Below are positions 37,793-46,698 of a stretch of DNA of 64,000 nt, one piece after another. The position numbers were made by a program, and so were the translations under genes. Under the pieces are notes generated by a model. It did not search any database, was not told the DNA's origin, and saw nothing but the letters and a program-made list of their open reading frames with translations. The first letter of the stretch is position 1. Every line of letters begins with the position of its first letter. Origin of the DNA: Candidatus Hermodarchaeota archaeon (lineage in GTDB: Archaea; Asgardarchaeota; Hermodarchaeia; Hermodarchaeales; Hermodarchaeaceae); the NCBI GenBank assembly GCA_016840065.1, contig JAEOTB010000037.1:27670-91669 (forward strand). The letters run 5' to 3'.

Positions 37793-37837
37793 CATGTATA
37801 AATTTGTGAAAATATAAACATTTTTGACACATACATG
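37793..37837. promoter_or_regulatory. Inverted repeat CATGTAT-N31-ATACATG in the divergent purine promoter
   Basis: The 161-nt gap between purN and the purS-purL fusion is very A/T rich and contains a perfect 7-bp inverted repeat with 31 nt between arms. The space holds TATA-like strings (GTATAAATT, AATATAAAC). It is a plausible operator for the GfcR-like regulator encoded in the operon. Only symmetry and location support this. Confidence 0.4.
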
Positions 37838-37894
37838 CCATTTTTTGGTTTGTAGCTCAGATAGATTTTTTATTAACATCGTCGATGTTCATCC

Positions 37895-40825
37895 ATGCCT
37901 CCACCTGCGATGTGGATAGTCGGTATAGGACACAAAGGCGTGACAATTGACCCCCACGTCCAAGAAGTCTCCAAAGTAATTGATGACCTAGGAATTCAGG
38001 GCGTGGATCAGATTGAATGCATAAAAGTATATGCGATAATAGGAACACCTACCGAGAAAGAAATAAAGACAATCTGTAAAAAACTCCTTGTAGATCAGCT
38101 TATCCAATATCACAGGTACACATCACCTGAGGGGTCATTACTCGACCTCATCATAGATAAGGAGGAAAACGGAACTTGGTTAGCATTAATCCAATACCGC
38201 CCAGGCGTTACAGACCCCTCCGAAGAACGAATCAAAGATGGGATTCGTGTACTTGGAATCGAGAGTGTGTATTCGGTTACAACCGCATCACTCTACCTTT
38301 TCAAAGGTCGCCTGACAAATCAAATACTCGAAACAATCTGTGAGAAAGTTCTAGCCAATGATGTTATTCAGGTCCATTCGACTTGTGAGCTAGGCCGTTG
38401 TAACAAAAGCAATCTTGGGATATACGGAGCCCCCACTGACGATGCTTCTGACAAACCTGAGGCGTCATCGCACGTTTTAGCTGAAGAAATATCAATCTGC
38501 GAGGCTGGCGACGCTGATTTGATGAGCATAAGTAAAGGGTGGAGGCTTTCCCTAAACCTTGAGGAAATGAAGACAATTCAGAAGCATTATTCTGCAGAGG
38601 GGAGAAACCCAACAGACGTTGAACTAAACACCATCGCTCAAACCTGGTCAGAACACTGCTATCATAAAACCTTCAAAATCCCAGTCGAAACCGATGATGA
38701 AAAAATAAACGGGCTGCTCAAGACATACATAATGCGTGCGACCAAGGAACTCAACAAGCCATGGTGCATCTCTACATTTATTGACAACGCAGGAATCGTG
38801 GAATTCGATGAAGAGTACGGAATAGCGGTTAAGGTCGAGACCCACAACCACCCCACAGCACTCGATCCCTTTGGAGGAGCAGGAACAGGGACAGGCGGTG
38901 TGCTACGCGATATTATGGGCGTAGGGGCCAAACCCATTCTCTCTACCAATATTCTTTTCTTCGGGCTTCTTGATACTCCTCATAACAAGTTACCAAAAGG
39001 ACTTTTGCACCCAATCCGGATGATGAAAGGAGCCGTAGCTGGGATTGCCGACTATGGGAATAAAATGGGTATTCCAACCGCAAATGGCGCCATATTTTTT
39101 GACGAAGGTTATCTATACAACCCTTTAGTATTCGCAGGTTCTGTGGGTATCATGCCGAGAACCAAATATGTAAGAAACCCACAGCCAGGCGACATTATTC
39201 TAGTTGTTGGTGGCAAAACAGGAATGGACGGAATCCATGGTGTTACCTTTGCATCTGCAGAACTAAGTGAAGAAACACAAAGCCTTGGCAGCGCAGTCCA
39301 AATCGGAAACCCAGTCGAAGAGAAAAAAGTGCTAGAGGGATTACTTCGAGCAAGAGACAAATACGAAAAACCACTGTATAGTGCTGTAACGGATTGTGGA
39401 GGTGGAGGGCTCTCTTCAGCGATAGGTGAAACTGCACGCGGTTCAGGTGCCGTAGTAAATTTAGAGAAGATACCCTTAAAACACCGAGGAATGAAGCCTT
39501 GGCAAATCTGGATTTCAGAATCTCAAGAACGGATGATGCTAGCTGTTCCCAAGGAGAATGTAGAAGAAATAATCAAGATTTTTGAGGAGGAGAACTGTGA
39601 AGCAACGCCGATTGGGCAATTCACCGACACCAAGAGACTTGTTCTCCATTATCAAGATGAAGTCGTAGGAAATATTGACCTCGAGTTCCTTCATCGCGGA
39701 GTACCTTTACTTCCCCGGCAAGCCCATTGGGAGAGAGAGAAGTTTCCTGAACCAGAATCAAAGGAGAAAACCTTAGGCAAGTACATCAAACTCATTCTCA
39801 GTTCACCCAATGTTGCTAGTAAAGAGTGGGTCATAAGGCAATATGATCACGAAGTTCAGGCTAACACAATAATTAACCCACTTCAGGGAGTCCATTGTGA
39901 TGGACCTGGTGACGCTTGTGTTTTAAAACCCGTAGTTGATAGTTGGCGCGGGATTGTGGTTTCCAACGGCGCCAACCCAAGATATTCCATTGACCCTTAC
40001 AATATGGCATTATCTGTAATAGACGAAGCACTCAGAAACAATATTTGTTGTGGTGGTCGACGAATCGCAATTTTAGATAATTTTAGCTGGGGCAACCCTG
40101 AACGACCTGACCAGCTAGGAAAACTGTTCGATGCGGTAAGAGGATGTTATGATGCATCATTGGGATTCGGTACTCCATTCATCTCGGGTAAAGACAGTCT
40201 CTACAACGAATATATTCAGGAGGACGGAAAAGCAGTCGCCATTCCTCCCACTCTAGTGATTACTGCCGTAGGAATTATTCCAGATATCAGGAATGCCGTG
40301 ACCATGGATGTCAAGGAAGCAGGGAATCCACTTTACATTGTGGGTGAAACTTTTGATGAATTAGGTGGATCCCATTACTACGCAGTTCGTGGGTTTGTAG
40401 GTAATAACGTCCCTACTGTGAGGTTCAAGACTGCCAAGACGAACATGGACTCGTTGATTCTAGCGATAGATGCTGGGCTAGTTAAAGCATGTCATGATTG
40501 TTCTGAAGGTGGTATAGGTATAGTAGCAGCGGAGATGGCGTTTGCAGGCGATTTAGGGATTCACCTAGAGCTGGGATCTGTTCCTTCAAAAATGACCCAG
40601 AATGATAAGATTCTCTTTTCTGAATCCAACAGTAGATTCATTGTTGAGATTGCTGAAAGCCGCGCTACTGAATTTGAGGAACTGATGCATGGTGCAGTTT
40701 GCGTGAAAATCGGTAAAGTCATAGATGCACAAAAGCTGGTAATAGATGGAGTTGATGGTGAGGTTATTGTTGAGGAGCCGCTCAACGCATTGAAAGAGGA
40801 CTGGCAATCGACCTTTAGGTGGTGA
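37895..40825 (+). CDS. purL: FGAM synthase: double PurS domain fused to PurL
   Basis: A 976-residue protein. PurL makes FGAM from FGAR, ATP and ammonia (step 4). Residues about 5-80 and 90-170 are each PurS-like (VTIDPHVQEVSKVIDDLGIQGVDQI; GVTDPSEERIKDGIRVLGIESVYSV), where most archaea have one small free PurS. PurL follows from about residue 210: NTIAQTWSEHCYHKTF, VETHNHPTALDPFGGAGTGTGGVLRDI, VTDCGGGGLSSAIGE, and FGTPFISGKDSLYNEY. It is followed 1 nt later by purQ, the glutaminase partner. Confidence 0.95.
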   Translation: MPPPAMWIVGIGHKGVTIDPHVQEVSKVIDDLGIQGVDQIECIKVYAIIGTPTEKEIKTICKKLLVDQLIQYHRYTSPEGSLLDLIIDKEENGTWLALIQYRPGVTDPSEERIKDGIRVLGIESVYSVTTASLYLFKGRLTNQILETICEKVLANDVIQVHSTCELGRCNKSNLGIYGAPTDDASDKPEASSHVLAEEISICEAGDADLMSISKGWRLSLNLEEMKTIQKHYSAEGRNPTDVELNTIAQTWSEHCYHKTFKIPVETDDEKINGLLKTYIMRATKELNKPWCISTFIDNAGIVEFDEEYGIAVKVETHNHPTALDPFGGAGTGTGGVLRDIMGVGAKPILSTNILFFGLLDTPHNKLPKGLLHPIRMMKGAVAGIADYGNKMGIPTANGAIFFDEGYLYNPLVFAGSVGIMPRTKYVRNPQPGDIILVVGGKTGMDGIHGVTFASAELSEETQSLGSAVQIGNPVEEKKVLEGLLRARDKYEKPLYSAVTDCGGGGLSSAIGETARGSGAVVNLEKIPLKHRGMKPWQIWISESQERMMLAVPKENVEEIIKIFEEENCEATPIGQFTDTKRLVLHYQDEVVGNIDLEFLHRGVPLLPRQAHWEREKFPEPESKEKTLGKYIKLILSSPNVASKEWVIRQYDHEVQANTIINPLQGVHCDGPGDACVLKPVVDSWRGIVVSNGANPRYSIDPYNMALSVIDEALRNNICCGGRRIAILDNFSWGNPERPDQLGKLFDAVRGCYDASLGFGTPFISGKDSLYNEYIQEDGKAVAIPPTLVITAVGIIPDIRNAVTMDVKEAGNPLYIVGETFDELGGSHYYAVRGFVGNNVPTVRFKTAKTNMDSLILAIDAGLVKACHDCSEGGIGIVAAEMAFAGDLGIHLELGSVPSKMTQNDKILFSESNSRFIVEIAESRATEFEELMHGAVCVKIGKVIDAQKLVIDGVDGEVIVEEPLNALKEDWQSTFRW

Positions 40826-40826
40826 A

Positions 40827-41618
40827 TTGGTGTTGACAGTAAAAACCATTGTTCTTCGAGTTGATGGAACCAACTGCGATGTTGAACTAGTGGAAGCGTT
40901 TCGTCAGGCTGGTGCACAAACAGAGCGAATTCATATCAACGAGTTAATTCGGGAGAAGTACTCTCTTGAGGAATATCACATTCTAGCTATTCCTGGAGGA
41001 TTTTCTTATGGAGATTATGTGGCTGCAGGAAAGCTTCTTGCTAACGATTTGAAGTATCGTCTCCGCAAAGATGTGGAGCAGTTCATTGACCAATCTAAAC
41101 CAATATTAGGAATTTGTAACGGCTTTCAAGCACTAGTAAAGGCGGGGTTCTTACCTGCACTTGACGGACGACGTGAGCAGCAAGCAACCCTTGCGACCAA
41201 TGATAAGGCCCTTTTCATTGATCGTTGGATTTACCTCAAACACGAAAACCAGGGAACATGTATTTTCACTAAATCCTTGGATAACCAGTTATACGTGCCA
41301 GTTAATCATGGTGAAGGAAAATTCGTGATGAAGGAATCTGATATTCAGCGCTTAGAAGAAAGCGACCAGATAGTGTTTAGGTATGTGAATCCTAAAGGTG
41401 AACTTGCAGGATATCCATGGAACCCAAATGGATCAGTCTCAAATATCGCAGGTATTTGTGATGAACACGGTACTATCCTCGGTTTGATGCCACATCCAGA
41501 GAAGTATATCCACAGATATCAACATCCATTCTGGACCCGTCTGTCTGAATTAGAATTTAGTGGATGGCTTCCTCTCTTCAAGAACGCGGTTGATTATGCT
41601 AGGAGGCGTTTTCTTTGA
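40827..41618 (+). CDS. purQ: FGAM synthase glutaminase subunit
   Basis: A class I glutamine amidotransferase of 263 residues that feeds ammonia to PurL. The nucleophile elbow is LGICNGFQALV, the catalytic His-Glu is in GLMPHPEKYI, and LAIPGGFSYGDYVAAG is the oxyanion region. The start is TTG 40827 or the following GTG/TTG codons (40830, 40833). A 4-nt overlap leads into purC. Confidence 0.95.
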   Translation: MVLTVKTIVLRVDGTNCDVELVEAFRQAGAQTERIHINELIREKYSLEEYHILAIPGGFSYGDYVAAGKLLANDLKYRLRKDVEQFIDQSKPILGICNGFQALVKAGFLPALDGRREQQATLATNDKALFIDRWIYLKHENQGTCIFTKSLDNQLYVPVNHGEGKFVMKESDIQRLEESDQIVFRYVNPKGELAGYPWNPNGSVSNIAGICDEHGTILGLMPHPEKYIHRYQHPFWTRLSELEFSGWLPLFKNAVDYARRRFL

Positions 41619-42517
41619 AAATTTTAGGACAATCTGCGAGCCTTGTTAGCAAGGGGAAGAATAAGGACATCTACTCTTTGGATAATGGGCGGTTAGGCTT
41701 TGTCTTCACAAGTCGTGTTTCCGCTTTTGACGGGGTTGTCGGCACAACTACCCCAAAACGAGGGGAACTACTCTGTGAGTGCTCAGCAATGATATTCTCC
41801 CTATTTGAGAAGTTAGATATACCAACCCATCTGCTTCAATGGGGCTCCAATCAGATGATTGTGAAAAAACTTGTGCGCCTTCCTTTTGAGTTTATAGTGA
41901 GGAACGTTTTAATGGGTAGCGCATTCAAACGTTATTCTCGTGGGGAACTTGAATTACCTGAGGGAATGACTGGAATAGAATATGATGAGTTTCCCAAACC
42001 CTTCTTTGAGATAACGACCAAACTAGAAAAGCAAGACCGGCTCGTCAGTGGAGAGGAGATTCCAATTATTGCAAGGAAACACTTACCGGGTTATCAAAGA
42101 GAAGTAATAGAGACAGTGATGAATAAAACCAAGGAAACAACAGAGAGAATTGGGTTCTTGTTGAACCGCGTATTTGCTGCAGCAGGCTTTGTCTTCATAG
42201 ATGGGAAACTAGAGTACGGGCTTGACGAGGATGGAAAACTATATGTCATCGACTCGTTTGGCCCAGATGAATTTCGCGCCTGTACTCCTAGCTCACTGGC
42301 TAGAACCTTGTTGAATATTCAAGACTCACCAGATTTCTACGACAAAGAATTCCTTCGCCGACAGCTCAGAGAAGCTCCAAAAGATGGAAGAGAGGAAGTT
42401 GTAGAACAGATTGCAGTAGAGCTTGAACTACGTTATGAGAGAATTACCTTAGCTCTTAGAGAAGTTATTAAGATGATTATCCAAACTCCCAAAGCACTCG
42501 AAAAACTCCAGCGGTGA
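41615..42517 (+). CDS. purC: SAICAR synthetase
   Basis: Joins CAIR and aspartate using ATP. The N-terminal ASLVSKGKNKDIYSLDNGRLGFVFTSRVSAFDGV is the ATP-binding part and KLEYGLDEDGKLYVIDSFGPDEFR the metal/ATP site. 300 residues. TTG start overlapping the purQ stop by 4 nt. Confidence 0.95.
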   Translation: MKILGQSASLVSKGKNKDIYSLDNGRLGFVFTSRVSAFDGVVGTTTPKRGELLCECSAMIFSLFEKLDIPTHLLQWGSNQMIVKKLVRLPFEFIVRNVLMGSAFKRYSRGELELPEGMTGIEYDEFPKPFFEITTKLEKQDRLVSGEEIPIIARKHLPGYQREVIETVMNKTKETTERIGFLLNRVFAAAGFVFIDGKLEYGLDEDGKLYVIDSFGPDEFRACTPSSLARTLLNIQDSPDFYDKEFLRRQLREAPKDGREEVVEQIAVELELRYERITLALREVIKMIIQTPKALEKLQR

Positions 42518-42521
42518 TGTT

Positions 42522-43625
42522 ATGCCGATAAAGCGAGATGAAGTTCAAGAAATTGTGAGAAAATATCAGAAAGTTACAATTGGAGTATTGGGTTCGCATT
42601 CAGCAGAAGAAGTTGGGATGGCTGCTAAATCCGCTGGATTAGAGACGGTTGTAATTTGTCAAAAGGGGCGAGAAGCCCTTTACGCAGAATATAGTAAGCA
42701 CCTGTTTGATCACATTATCGTTTTAGACCAGTTCAAAGATATCCTTGATGTTCAAGAAAAACTCCGTGAGCTAAACACTATCTTTCTCCCCAACCGATCT
42801 TTCTCAGTGTATATAGGCTATGACAACATCGAAGACAAGTTCCTAGTCCCTATGTATGGAAATCGATTCATGCTACGTATCGAAGAACGAACCGTACAAA
42901 AGAACCAATACTGGCTACTGGAAAAGGCTGGTATTAGAACACCTCAAGAATTCACAAGCCCTGATGAAATCGACCGCCTTGTTGTTGTAAAACTCCAGCG
43001 TAAGGAGGAAAGTGTTGAAAGGGCTTTCTTCTACCCTAGTTCGCCCGAGGAATATCACACTCAAGCAAAGGAACTTGTTGACAGTGGCTTTATCCGTGAA
43101 GAGGATCTCACTACAGCGAGAATTGAGGAATTCATAGTTGGTCCTAGGTTTCACGCTAACTTCATTGCCTACACTGTGCTACCAGGTTTCGATTTTGTCG
43201 GCTTTGAAGATAGAGTTCAATCAAACATCAGTGGCATTCTGGCCCTTCCTGCTAAGGAGCAATTGAAAATTGATGTGCCAGTAATAATTGAACCCATTGG
43301 ACATTTCGGTCTGACAATGAGAGAATCAAAGAAGCCATTAATCTATGAAGCAGGTAGGCGGTTCATCGAAGCATCAAGAAAATACTTCTCTCCCGGGATA
43401 ATTGGACCCTTCTCTTTACAAGGCGCCGTACCTCAACCACCAGATTTTGTGGTTTTCGATGTGAGTCCACGAATACCAGGTTCTCCTTGCGTAGGACCCT
43501 CTTCGCCAGAGATGCACAGATTATCTCTTAAATATAATATGGAGATACACTCACCGCTTGAACTCTGCATGATGGAAATCAATCAAGCACTGAAACTATC
43601 AAGGCTTACCGAGGTGGTCACGTGA
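42522..43625 (+). CDS. PurP-family formate-dependent AICAR ligase, copy 1
   Basis: An ATP-grasp enzyme family that makes FAICAR from AICAR, formate and ATP in archaea lacking PurH. 367 residues. The N-terminus TIGVLGSHSAEEVGMAAKSAGLETVVICQKGRE is typical, and FVVFDVSPRIPGSPCVGPSSPE is the C-terminal ATP/AICAR region. It overlaps the next gene by 4 nt. Archaeal PurP paralogues are known not all to be active, so which copy catalyses is open. Confidence 0.88.
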   Translation: MPIKRDEVQEIVRKYQKVTIGVLGSHSAEEVGMAAKSAGLETVVICQKGREALYAEYSKHLFDHIIVLDQFKDILDVQEKLRELNTIFLPNRSFSVYIGYDNIEDKFLVPMYGNRFMLRIEERTVQKNQYWLLEKAGIRTPQEFTSPDEIDRLVVVKLQRKEESVERAFFYPSSPEEYHTQAKELVDSGFIREEDLTTARIEEFIVGPRFHANFIAYTVLPGFDFVGFEDRVQSNISGILALPAKEQLKIDVPVIIEPIGHFGLTMRESKKPLIYEAGRRFIEASRKYFSPGIIGPFSLQGAVPQPPDFVVFDVSPRIPGSPCVGPSSPEMHRLSLKYNMEIHSPLELCMMEINQALKLSRLTEVVT

Positions 43626-44701
43626 GTGAAGACCTGATTCAGAGCTATTCTACCAAGGATTTATCGATAGCTACAATATGCAGTCATACGGCTCTCCAAA
43701 TTTTCCACGGAGCACGTCAAGAGGGGTTCAAGACCATTGGTATTTGTAGACCAGAACGAAAAGAACTCTATGAAGCATTCCCTTATGGCTCACCAGATGA
43801 ATTCTTGCTAGTAGATGATTTCTCCGAAATTTTGCAGTCAGAAATCCAGGACCGATTAATTGATGCTGGCGCGATAATGGTTCCTCACGGGTCTTTTGTC
43901 GAATATGTAGGACCTTCAAGAATCCTAGAGGACCTCCGTGTACCTACCTTTGGGAATAAAATGAGTTTGAATTGGGAGGGCAACCGTCATCAAGAGCTGA
44001 AGTGGCTTTCTGATGCCAAGCTACGCTTACCGAACAAATTTGAGCCCCACGAAATCGATAGACTTTGCATCGTTAAATTTCACGGCGCAAAAGGAGGGCG
44101 TGGATTCCTTCTAGTTTCTTCTGAGGAGGAATACCACCAACTTCTAGAGAAATCATTGAAGGAGGGGAAAATCAGCAGATTAGATGCAGACACAGCAGTG
44201 ATACAAGAGTATGCGATTGGGGTTCGGTGCTATGTGCATTATTTCTATTCATCAATATTAAATCGATTAGAGCTATTGAGTATGGACCAAAGGCTTGAGT
44301 CGAATATAGATGAATTACATCGGATGGGCTCAACAAGGCAGGAATTAGCGAAGTTGGGTGTTGACCCGTCCTATGTTGTTATGGGCAATATACCTATGGT
44401 GCTTCGTGAAAGCTTGTTGCCAGAAGTGTTGGCTCTAGGAGAAAGAACAATAGAAAGTTCTCAGAAGCTCTTCTCTCCCGGTTTGACTGGCCCCTTCTGT
44501 TTAGAGATGATTTGCACTCCAGAGTTGGAGTTCATAGTCTTTGAAATCTCAGCTCGAATAGTAGCTGGAACTAATCTATTTCCCTTAGGTTCTCCATACT
44601 CCTGCTACTTGTGGGGAGAAGCTATGTCTACAGGAAGACGAATTGCCTGGGAGATGAAAGAAGCTCAGCGTACAGAGAGATTAGGAGAAATCATTAGTTG
44701 A
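43622..44701 (+). CDS. PurP-family formate-dependent AICAR ligase, copy 2
   Basis: 359 residues, clearly related to the preceding gene (SIATICSHTALQIFHGARQEGFKTIGICRPERKELYE; FIVFEISARIVAGTNLFPLGSPY). Compared with copy 1 it keeps the KFHGAKGGRGFLLVSS ATP-grasp loop; copy 1 has VKLQRKEESVERAFFYPSS there, without the glycine-rich part. On this basis copy 2 is the better candidate for the active ligase. Tandem duplication is ancient, as the two are well diverged. Confidence 0.88.
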   Translation: MSEDLIQSYSTKDLSIATICSHTALQIFHGARQEGFKTIGICRPERKELYEAFPYGSPDEFLLVDDFSEILQSEIQDRLIDAGAIMVPHGSFVEYVGPSRILEDLRVPTFGNKMSLNWEGNRHQELKWLSDAKLRLPNKFEPHEIDRLCIVKFHGAKGGRGFLLVSSEEEYHQLLEKSLKEGKISRLDADTAVIQEYAIGVRCYVHYFYSSILNRLELLSMDQRLESNIDELHRMGSTRQELAKLGVDPSYVVMGNIPMVLRESLLPEVLALGERTIESSQKLFSPGLTGPFCLEMICTPELEFIVFEISARIVAGTNLFPLGSPYSCYLWGEAMSTGRRIAWEMKEAQRTERLGEIIS

Positions 44702-44711
44702 GGTTCCTGTA

Positions 44712-46157
44712 ATGAAAGTAAAAGAAGCGTGTGGCGTTGTTGGCATCAGTGCAGTTCCTCCGACCCGAGTTGCACCTCAAATGTATGTCGGTTTATTAGC
44801 CCTGCAGCATAGGGGTCAAGAGAGCAGCGGATTATGTACTGTTTCTGAAGAAGGGCTTGAGAGTCGGAGAAGAAAGGGACTTGTAAGCAAGTTCTCAGGT
44901 ACAGAAATAGACCGTCGTAAGGGGTGGGCGGGGATTGGACATGTCAGGTATAGTACCACTGGTGCGGTTCGCCTTCGTGAAGCACAACCCTTCCTATTCT
45001 CTGCGGGAAACACACGGTTAGCTCTAGCATTCAATGGAACCATTGCAAATTATCGAGTGCTACGGAAAGAACTCAGACGGGAACGTTACAAATTCCTTAC
45101 CTGTACTGACACAGAAACAATTGCTCAGCTTTTCGCCGCAAAGCTAAGAAAGACAGGACATGACTACATCTCCTCCTTTGAGTCCTTAATGGAAGAGCTG
45201 ATTGGCGGGTATTCGCTCGCAATATTAAATGAGAAAGGCGACCTTTTTGCAGTTCGTGATCCTTTTGGGTTTAAGCCGCTCTGTCTAGGCAGACTAAGCC
45301 AAGAGAGTTTTAGTGTTTCCTCAGAGAGCGTCGCGTTCGACACAATGAGTGGTCAACTTGTACGTGACGTGAAACCTGGTGAAGTTGTCAAGGTCAACCA
45401 TGACAGCGTAGAAGGAGTTCAAATCCAGAAGGAGGAACGGCATGCTCACTGCATGTTCGAATATGTTTACTTCAGCCGCCCTGACTCAGTTATTGATGGA
45501 CGCTCTGTTTATCAAGTTCGCCAAAGACTTGGAAGAAAATTAGCAAAGATCCACCCAGCAAAGGCGGACTTGATTATACCAGTACCTGACTCAGGGAGGG
45601 GGGCAGCCACTGGATTCTCTATTGAGAGCGGACTCCCAATCAGGGAAGGTTTGATGAAGAACCGATATATCGGTCGCACCTTTATTATGCCAACACAGGG
45701 ATTCCGGGAATTTTCTGTAAAGCTAAAACTAAATCCTGTACGATCGGTTGTAGAAGGAAAGAACATAGTACTCGTTGATGACTCGATTGTTCGTGGCACA
45801 ACAATCAAACATATTGTTCGGCTGCTAAGGAGTGTTGGTGCTAAGAGCATCCACTTACGAATCAGCTGTCCACCGATAATCATGCCATGTTACATGGGCA
45901 TTGATTTCCCAACTAGGCGGGAACTCATTGCAGCAGACTATTCTGTTGAAGAAATATGTCAGTACATCGGTGCTGATTCACTCGGTTACATGAGCGTTGA
46001 TGGACTAGCAGAAGCGATTGAAATACCTAGAAATCAGCTTTGCCTTGCCTGCCTAACCGGTGATTATATCCTCCGAGAACGCCTAAAGGGACAATCTGTC
46101 GAGGCTCTAGAAACCGCCTTCTCAAGACGACTCCCATCACCTAGGCAAGAACCCTAG
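44712..46157 (+). CDS. purF: Amidophosphoribosyltransferase
   Basis: First committed enzyme of purine synthesis: PRPP plus glutamine gives phosphoribosylamine. A short propeptide MKVKEA precedes the nucleophilic cysteine (CGVVGI). The glutaminase domain has LLALQHRGQESSG and GHVRYSTTG; the PRTase domain has NIVLVDDSIVRGTTIKHIVRLLR. The EYVYFSRPDSVIDGRSVYQVR and RELIAADYSVEEICQYIGADSLGYMS blocks are diagnostic. 481 residues. Last gene of the rightward purine operon. Confidence 0.96.
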   Translation: MKVKEACGVVGISAVPPTRVAPQMYVGLLALQHRGQESSGLCTVSEEGLESRRRKGLVSKFSGTEIDRRKGWAGIGHVRYSTTGAVRLREAQPFLFSAGNTRLALAFNGTIANYRVLRKELRRERYKFLTCTDTETIAQLFAAKLRKTGHDYISSFESLMEELIGGYSLAILNEKGDLFAVRDPFGFKPLCLGRLSQESFSVSSESVAFDTMSGQLVRDVKPGEVVKVNHDSVEGVQIQKEERHAHCMFEYVYFSRPDSVIDGRSVYQVRQRLGRKLAKIHPAKADLIIPVPDSGRGAATGFSIESGLPIREGLMKNRYIGRTFIMPTQGFREFSVKLKLNPVRSVVEGKNIVLVDDSIVRGTTIKHIVRLLRSVGAKSIHLRISCPPIIMPCYMGIDFPTRRELIAADYSVEEICQYIGADSLGYMSVDGLAEAIEIPRNQLCLACLTGDYILRERLKGQSVEALETAFSRRLPSPRQEP

Positions 46158-46222
46158 TCTCAACTGATACTACAATTTTTCCGTTGTGAGAAGTAGCGCC
46201 TTTCCAATAGGAATTCGGATGA

Positions 46223-46531
46223 CTATTTTATTGAAATTTCTATGAAGACTTCTTCAGGAACACGGATTCGCATTATCTGACGCATGGTTCTTTCATCCGC
46301 TTCCAAGTCGATAAGGCGTTTGTGAATGCGCAGCTGCCAGCGATCCCAGGTTGGAGTTCCCTCCCCACAAGGTGATTTTCGGGTCTGCACCTTCATGATT
46401 TTAGTTGGTAAGGGAATAGGACCAGACATGTGAACCCCAGTACGGCTGACAATGGCCTTCACTTGCTTACAAACGTCATTTAGCTTGCTAATATCCACAC
46501 TTGACAGCCGAATACGCGCCTTTTGTACCAT
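46223..46531 (-). CDS. rps10: 30S ribosomal protein S10
   Basis: [27 protein letters not shown]...[40 protein letters not shown] is typical of archaeal S10. The track starts at a GTG 12 nt upstream (46543), but ATG 46531 matches homologues and gives 102 residues. It lies directly downstream of EF-1A, the conserved end of the archaeal str operon. Confidence 0.96.
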   Translation of the reverse strand: MVQKARIRLSSVDISKLNDVCKQVKAIVSRTGVHMSGPIPLPTKIMKVQTRKSPCGEGTPTWDRWQLRIHKRLIDLEADERTMRQIMRIRVPEEVFIEISIK

Positions 46532-46698
46532 CTTTATCAACACTTAGCTAACATTTCGCGTGATGACTTGCCATCGATAAAAAGGCTTCCATATAACTCT
46601 TTTTACCAAACACAAAAACGAAGTATTAGCAACAGCTAACACTGACATAAATCCGAAAAAAAGAGGAAGAAGAGACAAGTGCCCTAGAGCACTGTCCA

